DNA from: an uncultured Clostridia bacterium
GTDB lineage: Bacteria > Bacillota_A > Clostridia > Oscillospirales > Oscillospiraceae
Assembly: GCA_949289625.1 (NCBI GenBank)
Contig: CASEPH010000337.1
Location: 1-11,367, forward strand
Length of the DNA: 11,367 nt
Reading direction: 5' to 3'
Below the pieces are notes generated by a model that was not told the DNA's origin, did not search any database, and saw only the letters and a program-made list of their open reading frames with translations. The number at the start of each line of letters is the position of its first letter. The first letter of the stretch is position 1. This document shows, one piece after another, positions 5,119 to 11,367 of this stretch. A program made the translations under genes and the position numbers.

Positions 5119-5829
5119 TTACAATGCGCCGATCATATCCCGGATCACATAGCCAGCCAGCATCAATCCGGCGCAGGAGGGAACCCAGCTGAGAGATGCC
5201 GGAATGCTGCGTCGGCCAGGAGGTGGTGTTTCCAACGGAATTGGTGTGATGGCCGGTTCGTCACTGAATAAAACAGTGTGGTGCACAATGCCCCGATTTC
5301 TCAGTTCCCGCCGCATGACCCGGGCCAGGGGACAGCCGGTGGTTTCGGAGATGTCGCAGATCCGAAACCGGGTAGGGTCCTGCTTGTTGCCGGTACCCAT
5401 GGCGGAAATAATGGGAATATTGCGGGCCTTGGCCGTTTGGATCAGACTAAGCTTGCAGGACACCAGATCAATGGCGTCCACAATATAGTCCGGTTCCAGA
5501 GAGAAAAAGGTTTCTTTGTTGTCGTCCTGATAGAGAAGGGGAAGAGAAGTAACACGGCAGTTTGGATTGATGTCCCGAATACGCTCCGCCATGACATCGG
5601 ACTTATATTTGCCCAGGGTGGAGTGCAGGGCGCACAGCTGCCGGTTAAGATTGGTCAGTCCCACGGTATCGTTGTCCACCAGAGTGATTTGGCCCACGCC
5701 CGCTCGGGCAATGGCTTCAGCACCGTAGCTGCCCACGCCGCCGATTCCCAGAATCATCACATGAGCCTGGGATAGTCTATCGAGGGCATCCTGGCCATAG
5801 AACATGGCTTCTCGCAAAAATGCTTCCAT
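5119..5829 (-). CDS. tcdA: tRNA threonylcarbamoyladenosine dehydratase (TcdA/CsdL)
   Basis: TcdA uses ATP to dehydrate t6A at position 37 of ANN-decoding tRNAs into the cyclic form ct6A; it is an E1-like ThiF/MoeB-fold enzyme. In the 236 residues are the nucleotide-binding loop GIGGVGS (28-34), the acidic strand LVDNDTV (50-56), the arginine finger region NLNRQL (60-65), and DAIDLVSCK midway. The C-terminal TTGCPLARVMRREL followed by a Pro-rich linker is typical of this subfamily. A TTG 12 nt upstream is also in frame, but it overlaps GGAGG (5835-5839), the ribosome site of the ATG at 5829, so the ATG was chosen. A terminator for the upstream gene stops right at this ribosome site. Two TSUP genes follow. 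Confidence 0.93.
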   Translation of the reverse strand: MEAFLREAMFYGQDALDRLSQAHVMILGIGGVGSYGAEAIARAGVGQITLVDNDTVGLTNLNRQLCALHSTLGKYKSDVMAERIRDINPNCRVTSLPLLYQDDNKETFFSLEPDYIVDAIDLVSCKLSLIQTAKARNIPIISAMGTGNKQDPTRFRICDISETTGCPLARVMRRELRNRGIVHHTVLFSDEPAITPIPLETPPPGRRSIPASLSWVPSCAGLMLAGYVIRDMIGAL

Positions 5830-5839
5830 AAAAACCTCC

Positions 5840-5869
5840 AAAAAGCCCGGACGCGCTGCGTCCGGGCTT
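5840..5869 (-). terminator. Rho-independent terminator after the foldase gene
   Basis: A perfect 12-bp stem, AAGCCCGGACGC (5843-5854) with GCGTCCGGGCTT (5858-5869), has a 3-nt loop and on the minus strand ends in TTTTT (5840-5844). The very next bases are GGAGG, the tcdA ribosome site. The stem lies 11 nt after the foldase stop codon. No promoter for tcdA was found between this hairpin and the gene. Confidence 0.9.
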
Positions 5870-5880
5870 GCAATTGTGGA

Positions 5881-7425
5881 TCAGACGGCCAGCGTCTTAT
5901 GGGTAAACAGCATACCGAAGAAGCTGCTGTCGCCAACATAATCGGCGCTGTATTCCTCGTACCAGGCGTTGTAGTCCTCGCTGCGTTTGGAGGAATCTGC
6001 CAGGGTCTTCCAATATTCGTCGCCGTAGCCGGAGAAGTAGATCAGGTGATAGCCGTAATCAGATTTTACGATGCCGTAGTCACCAGGCTCGTGGGTCTCG
6101 TCAAAGCACCAGTCGTTGAATTCTGTAACCATCTGGCCCTTATAGACGTCCTCATACAGTCCTCCGTTGCTGGAGGAACCGGTATCTTCCGACTTTTCCT
6201 CCGCCAGAGCGGCAAAATCGTCCTCCGTCATATCGGTGGCTTCCCACTCCTCCTGGATTTCCTCGATCTTGGCCTTGCAGTCTTCCCAATCGGCCTCGGT
6301 GGAGGTGCCGTCATCGCCAGAGGCAGCGACGTTCACCAGAATGTGACGGACATCCACGGTACGATATTCGTTGTTATCCCGAGAGACAAACATCACAACA
6401 GCATAGCCGGTAGAGGTTGGGAACACTTCGGATTCACCTTCCACACGCTCTTCCGAGAACAGCCAGTCTGCGTAGTCGGAGCTGAGAGAACTGTAGCTGT
6501 AGTTGGAACGGAGGGTATAATCCTCGTCCTCGTAGGATTCCTTGCTGTCCTCGGGGGCGTATTCATAAGCTGCGTCGGCAAAACTCTTCTCCGTACCGTC
6601 CAGCAAAGCAGCCATTGCCTCAGCAGTTTCCATGGCGGCATTGCTGTCGTCATCCTCAGTGGTCACAGTAAAGACGCGGTAGGTAACCTTGTCAAAATCC
6701 TGCTTATTATCATTATAATAGGTGCGCAGCTCCTCATCGGTATAGGAGAAGCTCTCGGATTTCTCCGTGGCATAGCCGGAAGCCAGCTGTTGGACCGTCA
6801 GATACTCCATGTAGCTGTCCATGGAAGCGCCCTTGCCGTAGAACTCCTCAAGATAATCGTCGGCATCCTTAAAATCGCTCTGCTCAGCATAGGTAGCGAT
6901 TTCATCGGGAACGGTGTCCAACTCAGCCTGGGTGTCCTCGTCCAGGGTGTAGCCAGCCTCTTCAGCGGCGTCGTACAACGCGTAGATCTGGACGGCGGAG
7001 GCGATGGCACTTTCCCGGATGTACTCGCTCCAGGTGGAGCCGTCATCGCTGAGGAAACATTCCTGAGAGGCCAGAGGCTTGGTGGTGTCTACCATGTAAT
7101 CCCAGTAGCCATAGGAAGTGTAGGTGTTTTTAATATTTGTATAGGTATCCTGGTAGAAATAGTTGAATTGGGTCGGCGTCAGCTTGTGAGAGCCAATGGT
7201 CAGGGCAGTGGATTTAGTCTGAAGCACGCCGCTGTTGACAAAGATCAGCAGGGCAAAAGCAACGACCACCAGGATTCCGATGATAGTGCCAATGACGCTG
7301 CGCAGCTTTTTCTTTTTTGCATAGGACAGCTTTTTCTTTTGCTTCTTTTCCTTTTTAACGGTATCGCTGTTCGCTTCTGCTTCACGCAGTTCGCGGCGTA
7401 AACGCTTTTCTCTCGATGCGCTCAT
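5881..7425 (-). CDS. Membrane-anchored parvulin-type peptidyl-prolyl isomerase (PrsA/SurA-like foldase)
   Basis: This 514-residue protein is likely an extracytoplasmic foldase that helps exported proteins fold. Residues 1-43 are a strongly basic cytoplasmic tail. One membrane helix spans about 44-66 and, as there is no lipobox cysteine, serves as an anchor in place of the PrsA lipid. A SurA_N-like helical region covers about 75-230. The clear parvulin domain is at about 354-466, with VRHILVNV (His361), SSNGGLYEDV and DYGYHLIYF (His460). A weaker copy at about 245-348 aligns but lacks both histidines (Val251, Ala342). The ATG at 7425 has only a weak GAGAGG upstream at a long spacing. A good promoter (7466-7494) precedes it and a terminator follows. 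The ectodomain is very rich in Asp and Glu. Confidence 0.88.
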   Translation of the reverse strand: MSASREKRLRRELREAEANSDTVKKEKKQKKKLSYAKKKKLRSVIGTIIGILVVVAFALLIFVNSGVLQTKSTALTIGSHKLTPTQFNYFYQDTYTNIKNTYTSYGYWDYMVDTTKPLASQECFLSDDGSTWSEYIRESAIASAVQIYALYDAAEEAGYTLDEDTQAELDTVPDEIATYAEQSDFKDADDYLEEFYGKGASMDSYMEYLTVQQLASGYATEKSESFSYTDEELRTYYNDNKQDFDKVTYRVFTVTTEDDDSNAAMETAEAMAALLDGTEKSFADAAYEYAPEDSKESYEDEDYTLRSNYSYSSLSSDYADWLFSEERVEGESEVFPTSTGYAVVMFVSRDNNEYRTVDVRHILVNVAASGDDGTSTEADWEDCKAKIEEIQEEWEATDMTEDDFAALAEEKSEDTGSSSNGGLYEDVYKGQMVTEFNDWCFDETHEPGDYGIVKSDYGYHLIYFSGYGDEYWKTLADSSKRSEDYNAWYEEYSADYVGDSSFFGMLFTHKTLAV

Positions 7426-7465
7426 GATGGGTTCAGTCCTCTCGTGTGCATTTTAAACAGGCTAT

Positions 7466-7494
7466 ATTATATAGCATAACCCGGGGAGTTGCAA
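7466..7494 (-). promoter_or_regulatory. Promoter of the foldase gene
   Basis: On the minus strand TTGCAA (7489-7494, 4/6) is 17 nt from a perfect TATAAT (7466-7471). Predicted start is about 7459. The -10 is inside a palindrome, GCTATAT-T-ATATAGC (7461-7475), which could be an operator or simply AT-rich chance. Confidence 0.8.
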
Positions 7495-7528
7495 GTGAAA
7501 ATCACATGAAACCTCCCGGGAAATTACG

Positions 7529-7554
7529 AAAAAAGGGATAAGAAGAAAAATCCC
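7529..7554 (-). terminator. Possible terminator of the 6S-like RNA
   Basis: On the minus strand GGGAT (7550-7554) can pair with ATCCC (7535-7539) across a 10-nt loop, then six T follow (7529-7534). The stem is short and competes with the terminal helix of the RNA at 7551-7741. That helix itself ends in GGGGGATTTTTC, so the 3' end may lie at either T-run. Confidence 0.5.
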
Positions 7555-7741
7555 CCGCTTTAGCCGTGTGGACCCAATTATAACCTGCACGAATGGGCAG
7601 GTGGGTTGCCTCCTCGCTGCTCAAACTGCTTCCAACGTCTGCGGACAAGTCCAGCAGGAGGCCTGCAAATAACAGCGAGAGTCCGGCATCCCGTAGTTAT
7701 AATGTGGGTTTAACAGGGTCCTTCACGCACCAAGCAGGGGA
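7551..7741 (-). ncRNA. ssrS: Probable 6S RNA
   Basis: Non-coding, about 191 nt, folding by eye into one long rod. The ends pair over 10 bp (7732-7741 with 7551-7560), then CGTG/CACG (7724-7727 with 7565-7568) and GGACCC/GGGTCC (7716-7721 with 7570-7575). An asymmetric bubble (7704-7715) follows, then ATTATAAC/GTTATAAT (7696-7703 with 7577-7584). Further in are TCTCGCTG pairing and an apical CTGC-T-GGA-CTTG-TCC-GCAG hairpin. Size, terminal stem, central bubble and apical arm fit 6S RNA, which binds the sigma-A polymerase holoenzyme and mimics an open promoter. Minus strand is preferred for its 3' T-runs and CTTG tetraloop. It begins 5 nt after the DUF1292 stop and no clear promoter was seen. 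Confidence 0.62.
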
Positions 7742-7746
7742 TCTTG

Positions 7747-8058
7747 TTATTCTTCGTCATTGTCGTCGATAATATCCGGATCGTCATCCTCAGAAAACAT
7801 CTGATCCTCAAAGATCTGATAGATGGCTTCCAGCTCGTCCTCGCTGTCCACGGTGGACAGAAGCTCTTCACCCGTTTCTTCGTCCTCTATGACCTTGAGA
7901 ATGATGACTTCCAGATTGGATTCGTCATCCGGGTTCTGGGATTCCGTCAGGGCAAGATAATGCACGCCGTTCATATCAGCCTCATCCAGGACCAGAAGAT
8001 CAAAGTCATTGCCATCCTCATCGCTGATGGATATGATGTTGTCTCCAAAATCACTCAT
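7747..8058 (-). CDS. DUF1292 family protein (YrzB-like)
   Basis: This 103-residue, highly acidic protein matches the DUF1292 family, common in Firmicutes and of unknown function. The core is a small beta-rich domain (about 5-60) with ISISDEDGNDFDLLVLDEAD, then YLALTES (34-40) and VIILKVIEDEETGEELLSTV, followed by DELEAIYQIFEDQ (73-85). The C-terminus is a run of Asp and Glu. No signal or membrane segment is seen. The ATG at 8058 follows AAGGAG (8069-8074). A candidate promoter is at 8111-8139, and its leader contains an 8-bp inverted repeat (8075-8082 with 8098-8105) that abuts the ribosome site. In related bacteria the gene usually follows ruvX; here it stands alone before the 6S-like RNA. 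Confidence 0.9.
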   Translation of the reverse strand: MSDFGDNIISISDEDGNDFDLLVLDEADMNGVHYLALTESQNPDDESNLEVIILKVIEDEETGEELLSTVDSEDELEAIYQIFEDQMFSEDDDPDIIDDNDEE

Positions 8059-8110
8059 AATGAGAATCTCCTTCCAGAATCAGCGTAGTGAGATGATTGA
8101 TTCTGAGCAT

Positions 8111-8139
8111 ATAGTAATGCCCCAGGTAAGGAAAATCAA
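8111..8139 (-). promoter_or_regulatory. Candidate promoter for the DUF1292 gene
   Basis: On the minus strand TTGATT (8134-8139, 4/6) and TACTAT (8111-8116, 4/6) are 17 nt apart. It may also drive the 6S-like RNA by readthrough. The middle of this 327-nt divergent gap (about 8140-8300) is AT-rich with A and T runs and holds nothing else I can name. Confidence 0.5.
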
Positions 8140-8304
8140 GTCCTAATTTTATGAAAGAGAAAAATTTTTACAAATGCGCAGGCCGCAAAGACTAAAATGG
8201 GGTTCTGTAGACAGGATTTCCACGTCGTAAAAAAATATTATAAAAACTTTTTCAAAATTCTCCGTAAAATCCCGGCAAAAAAACGGTCAGAACGGGGTGT
8301 CGCA

Positions 8305-8334
8305 TTGACAGACTGTGATATAATATATTGTAAT
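8305..8334 (+). promoter_or_regulatory. Candidate promoter(s) for the class A PBP gene
   Basis: A perfect TTGACA (8305-8310) is 18 nt from TGTAAT (8329-8334, 5/6). Inside the spacer a perfect TATAAT (8319-8324) with TGA before it could act alone as an extended -10 element. Both would start transcription about 45-55 nt upstream of the ATG at 8386. Confidence 0.7.
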
Positions 8335-8385
8335 CTGAAATTCTGCGCCCTTATGACGATATATCTCCGGAGGTGCTCCTGAACC

Positions 8386-10959
8386 ATGGAAAAAGAAAGA
8401 CGACAGGGAAGTGGCTTTGCACGCCGATTCTTCGGCCATTTTGGCAAAGCGGTGGGAACCATTCTGCTGGTATTTGTGATCAGCGTGGTGGTTTTTGCGT
8501 GCATTTTTACCGCGTACCTCAGAAACTATTTGATGCCGCAGGTATCCTTCTCACTGGACAGCTTTAAGCTGAACCAGACCTCCGTGATTTATTATGAAAA
8601 TAAGGAAACCGGAGAATATGAAACGCTGCAGAACCTCTATGGCAACGAGAATCGGATCTGGGCTTCTTATGATGAAATTCCAAAGGATTTGGTTTTTGCC
8701 ACGATTGCCATTGAGGACAAGCGATTCAATGAACACAATGGTGTGGACTGGTTCCGCACCATGCGGGCTGGACTGAACCTGTTCATGGGTTCCCACAGTA
8801 CCTTTGGTGCATCCACACTGACCCAGCAGCTGGTGAAAAACCTGACCAATGACGATGAGATCACCGTTCGGCGTAAGCTGGTGGAGATTTTCCGGGCGCT
8901 GGAGATGGAAAAACAATACAATAAGGAAGAGATCCTTGAGTGGTATCTGAACACCATTTATTTGGGCGAACAGGCCTACGGTGTTCGGACGGCTTCCTAT
9001 ACCTATTTTGCTAAGGACGTTTCTGAGCTGGATTTGGCACAGTGTGCCAGCCTGATTGCCATCACCAACAATCCTTCCCTTTACGATCCCTATATCAGTG
9101 ATGCCTGCAAGGAACGTAACAAGGAGCGGCAGGAGATCATTTTGGGAGAGATGCTGGATCAGGGGTATATCACCGAAGCGGAATACCAGTCCGCGATCGC
9201 GGAAGAATTGGTGTTTGAATATGCGTCCAGCGATGCGGAATATGAGGACGATTCTTCCTACTATTCCTACTTTGTAGACCAGGTGGTCCGGGACGTGGTC
9301 AACGATCTGGCGGAGGCCACAGGATACGAGACGGAGGTTATCAATCAGATGATCCTGGGCGGTGGATACCAGATTTATTCCACCATTGACGTAGATATCC
9401 AGTCCGCTGCGGAGGAGGTCTATGAAAATCTGGAGAATATTCCGGAGACAGATAGTACCTATCAGCAGATGCAATCTGCCATTGTGGTAATTGATAACGA
9501 TACCGGTGATATTTCTGCCATTGTGGGCGGTGTCGGGGAGAAGCCGGGCAGCCTGACCTTGAGCCGGGCAACTCAGAGCCTGCTGTCTCCCGGTTCTACC
9601 ATCAAGCCCATCGCCGTATATGGTCCGGCTCTAAATCTGGGACTCATCACCCCTGCCACGGTCTATGACGATACGCCATTTAGCTTTGGCTCTACACCTT
9701 GGCCGAAGAACGAGGACGATACCTATCACGGCCTGACTACCATCCTTGATGCCATGAAGCGTTCCACCAACACTGTAGCGGTGAAGGTGCTGGATGATCT
9801 GACCCTGGATTATGCGTACGATTACGCCGTCAATGAGATGGGGCTGGATACTCTGGTAGAAGATTATGAGCTCAATGGGGTGGAATATACCGATAAAAGC
9901 TACTGGTCCTTGGCATTGGGCGGCATGGTCCGCGGCGTGACGGTCCGGGATCTGACCGCGGCTTATGCGGCGGTGGAAAACAGCGGCACTTATCGGGAGG
10001 CCCGGACCTATACCAAGGTTCTCGACAGCGAAGGAAATCTGGTCTTGGATAACACCCAGGATAGCAGAACGGTGCTGGACGAAAAGGCCGCGTACTATCT
10101 CACCTATATGATGGAAGAGGTGGTCAAGGACGGCAGCGGCACTGAAGCCCAGATTGAAGGCATGAGCGTGGCCGGAAAGACCGGTACCACCAGCGATGAT
10201 AAGGACCGGTGGTTTGCAGGCTATACGCCGAACCATACGGCAGTGGTCTGGTGCGGCTTTGATGATCCCCAGGAGATTGTGCTGCTGGACGAGAATATGG
10301 ATAATCCGGCGGCAGTGCTGTGGCAGAAGGTCATGGCCAAGGTCAGCGAAGGGGAGACGGATCCAGGTTTCCAGAAACCCACCGATGTGATTGAGGTGGA
10401 GGTGTGCCAGGACAGTGGCCTGTTGCCCACAGGCTGGTGTGAAAGCGATGTCCGTGGAGACCGCACTATCACAGTGCAGCTGGCCACAGAGGACGTACCT
10501 ACAGAGTACTGCAATATGCATGTAGAGGAGACCTTGTGCTATACCAACGGCACCTATCATATCGCCAGCGATGACTGCGAGGACGAGGGAGATGTGGATG
10601 AATACGGAATGCTGAACTATGCCAGACAGTTCCCAATTGCGGGCATTGTGGTAGCAGATCAGCAGTACTGTATCGGCTATCTGGCCAAGGAACCCGGTTA
10701 CAGTGAGGCACGCTGCAACACCTTGGATCCTGTGAATGAAACCTGTCCATACCACGGCTCGGAAACGGCCTCAGATCGGAATACCGATGATGAAACTCGA
10801 CTGAGCGATACGGAGGAAGATACGTCGCCAGAGGACGAAGAAGATACAGAGATCCCTGAGGAAGATGGTACTGGAGGTACCGGAGAGGCCACAGCCCGGA
10901 CTGAGGATGAGAGCCTGATATCCAGACTGATCTCCGGAATCAGAACGTGGCTGCAGTGA
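8386..10959 (+). CDS. Class A penicillin-binding protein (bifunctional transglycosylase/transpeptidase)
   Basis: This 857-residue enzyme polymerises lipid II into glycan strands and cross-links the peptides outside the membrane. After a basic tail, one membrane helix spans about 23-45. The GT51 transglycosylase (about 75-250) has EDKRFNEHNG (110-119, catalytic Glu110), GASTLTQQL (141-149), RRKLVEIFRALEME (162-175) and EILEWYLNTIYLG (182-194). The transpeptidase (about 360-655) has SxxK (Ser404-Lys407), SxN (Ser460-Asn462) and KTG (598-600). The C-terminal part (664-790) contains eight cysteines, then an acidic Asp/Glu/Thr tail and a short amphipathic end. The ATG at 8386 follows GGAGGTG (8369-8375). 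It is a PBP1A/PonA-type protein; a methyltransferase gene follows after 13 nt, so they are probably co-transcribed. Confidence 0.96.
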   Translation: MEKERRQGSGFARRFFGHFGKAVGTILLVFVISVVVFACIFTAYLRNYLMPQVSFSLDSFKLNQTSVIYYENKETGEYETLQNLYGNENRIWASYDEIPKDLVFATIAIEDKRFNEHNGVDWFRTMRAGLNLFMGSHSTFGASTLTQQLVKNLTNDDEITVRRKLVEIFRALEMEKQYNKEEILEWYLNTIYLGEQAYGVRTASYTYFAKDVSELDLAQCASLIAITNNPSLYDPYISDACKERNKERQEIILGEMLDQGYITEAEYQSAIAEELVFEYASSDAEYEDDSSYYSYFVDQVVRDVVNDLAEATGYETEVINQMILGGGYQIYSTIDVDIQSAAEEVYENLENIPETDSTYQQMQSAIVVIDNDTGDISAIVGGVGEKPGSLTLSRATQSLLSPGSTIKPIAVYGPALNLGLITPATVYDDTPFSFGSTPWPKNEDDTYHGLTTILDAMKRSTNTVAVKVLDDLTLDYAYDYAVNEMGLDTLVEDYELNGVEYTDKSYWSLALGGMVRGVTVRDLTAAYAAVENSGTYREARTYTKVLDSEGNLVLDNTQDSRTVLDEKAAYYLTYMMEEVVKDGSGTEAQIEGMSVAGKTGTTSDDKDRWFAGYTPNHTAVVWCGFDDPQEIVLLDENMDNPAAVLWQKVMAKVSEGETDPGFQKPTDVIEVEVCQDSGLLPTGWCESDVRGDRTITVQLATEDVPTEYCNMHVEETLCYTNGTYHIASDDCEDEGDVDEYGMLNYARQFPIAGIVVADQQYCIGYLAKEPGYSEARCNTLDPVNETCPYHGSETASDRNTDDETRLSDTEEDTSPEDEEDTEIPEEDGTGGTGEATARTEDESLISRLISGIRTWLQ

Positions 10960-10972
10960 CGGAGGGAGACCT

Positions 10973-11367
10973 ATGTGGATCGCAGATGGATGGAAGGACT
11001 ATGAGGTTTTGGACTGTTCAGATGGGGAGAAGCTGGAGCGCTGGGGAAAATACACCCTGGTGCGCCCAGATCCCCAAGTGATCTGGAACACGCCAAGAGA
11101 CAAACAGCTTTGGCAAAGCTACGACGCCCGCTATGCCCGGTCCAGTACCGGGGGCGGCGCCTGGAACACGAAAAAGCTGCCGGAGAAGTGGAAGATACAT
11201 TATAAAGAGCTGACATTTCAGGTCAAGCCCATGAACTTTAAGCACACCGGAATTTTTCCGGAGCAGGCAACAAACTGGGACTGGGCCATGGACAAGATCC
11301 GTAAAGCCGGACGTCCCATTAGTGTGCTAAATCTGTTTGCGTATACCGGTGGGGCCACCCTGGCCTG
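10973..11367 (+). CDS. Class I SAM-dependent methyltransferase, RlmI/RlmK-like (partial, 3' end missing)
   Basis: The visible 131 residues start MWIADGWKDYEVLDCSDGEKLERWGKY and continue through VRPDPQVIW, the motif ARSSTGGGAWN, then FKHTGIFPEQATNWDW and LNLFAYTGGATLA at the cut. The last is motif I of the SAM-binding Rossmann fold. The arrangement resembles the COG1092-type methyltransferases, many of which modify cytosine C5 of 23S rRNA, but the short N-terminal domain here differs from RlmI with its PUA domain and the substrate is not certain. The ATG at 10973 has GGAGGGAG (10961-10968) just upstream. It lies 13 nt after the PBP stop, so it is likely in the same operon. The window ends before the catalytic region. 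Confidence 0.9.
   Translation, partial: MWIADGWKDYEVLDCSDGEKLERWGKYTLVRPDPQVIWNTPRDKQLWQSYDARYARSSTGGGAWNTKKLPEKWKIHYKELTFQVKPMNFKHTGIFPEQATNWDWAMDKIRKAGRPISVLNLFAYTGGATLA

Noticed and set aside
5899..7401. 500-codon open frame on the plus strand opposite the foldase gene
   Set aside because: It mirrors the minus-strand gene, whose membrane helix and parvulin motifs are clear. The plus-strand product is an artefact of codon bias and lacks a ribosome site.
7551..7741. T-box, SRP RNA or metabolite riboswitch instead of 6S RNA
   Set aside because: No T-box AGGGTGG element, no SRP GGAAG domain, and no familiar riboswitch core was found. The one-rod shape with paired ends fits 6S better.
8305..8324. 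TTGACA and TATAAT as one promoter
   Set aside because: They are perfect hexamers but only 8 nt apart, too close for one sigma-A promoter. They were read as belonging to two overlapping possibilities.
8551..10755. Two long minus-strand frames opposite the PBP
   Set aside because: The plus strand encodes every class A PBP motif in order; the opposite frames have no recognisable domain and no start signals.

Overview
The window reads as chromosomal housekeeping DNA from a low-to-moderate GC Firmicute, most likely a gut-type Clostridia member (Oscillospiraceae/Ruminococcaceae-like). The reasons are Gram-positive promoters and strong GGAGG ribosome sites, a zinc-type L33, an L10 leader with an intrinsic terminator, a DUF1292 protein, a PrsA-like foldase and a class A PBP with a long C-terminal tail. 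The lineage is inferred, not proven. No phage, transposon, CRISPR array, tRNA or rRNA was seen.

Left half, minus strand: promoter, rpmG (L33), secE, nusG, rplK (L11), rplA (L1), then a second very strong promoter with the L10 leader attenuator, rplJ (L10), rplL (L7/L12) and a strong terminator. This is the classical protein-export, antitermination and ribosomal-stalk cluster normally followed by rpoB. A TATAAT promoter at the left edge points toward that missing gene. Gaps between genes carry hairpins that fit ribosomal-protein feedback control. rplA starts with TTG.

Middle: ruvX (Holliday-junction resolvase/16S processing family) is divergent from rpmG. It is convergent with a pair of overlapping half-size TSUP (TauE/SafE-like) membrane proteins. 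Upstream of these on the minus strand lie tcdA (tRNA t6A dehydratase) and a membrane-anchored parvulin-type foldase that appears to contain an active and a degenerate parvulin domain.

Right half: a ~190-nt rod-like structured RNA, best explained as 6S RNA on the minus strand, sits between the foldase gene and a DUF1292 gene. Divergent from DUF1292 is a complete class A penicillin-binding protein, closely followed by a SAM-dependent methyltransferase cut by the window end.

No clearly new multi-gene system is present. The most interesting signals are regulatory: the 6S-like RNA, the readable L10 terminator/antiterminator switch, near-identical leader ends before rplJ and rplK, a hairpin that covers the TSUP ribosome site, and a terminator that runs into the tcdA ribosome site. 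All structures were folded by eye.
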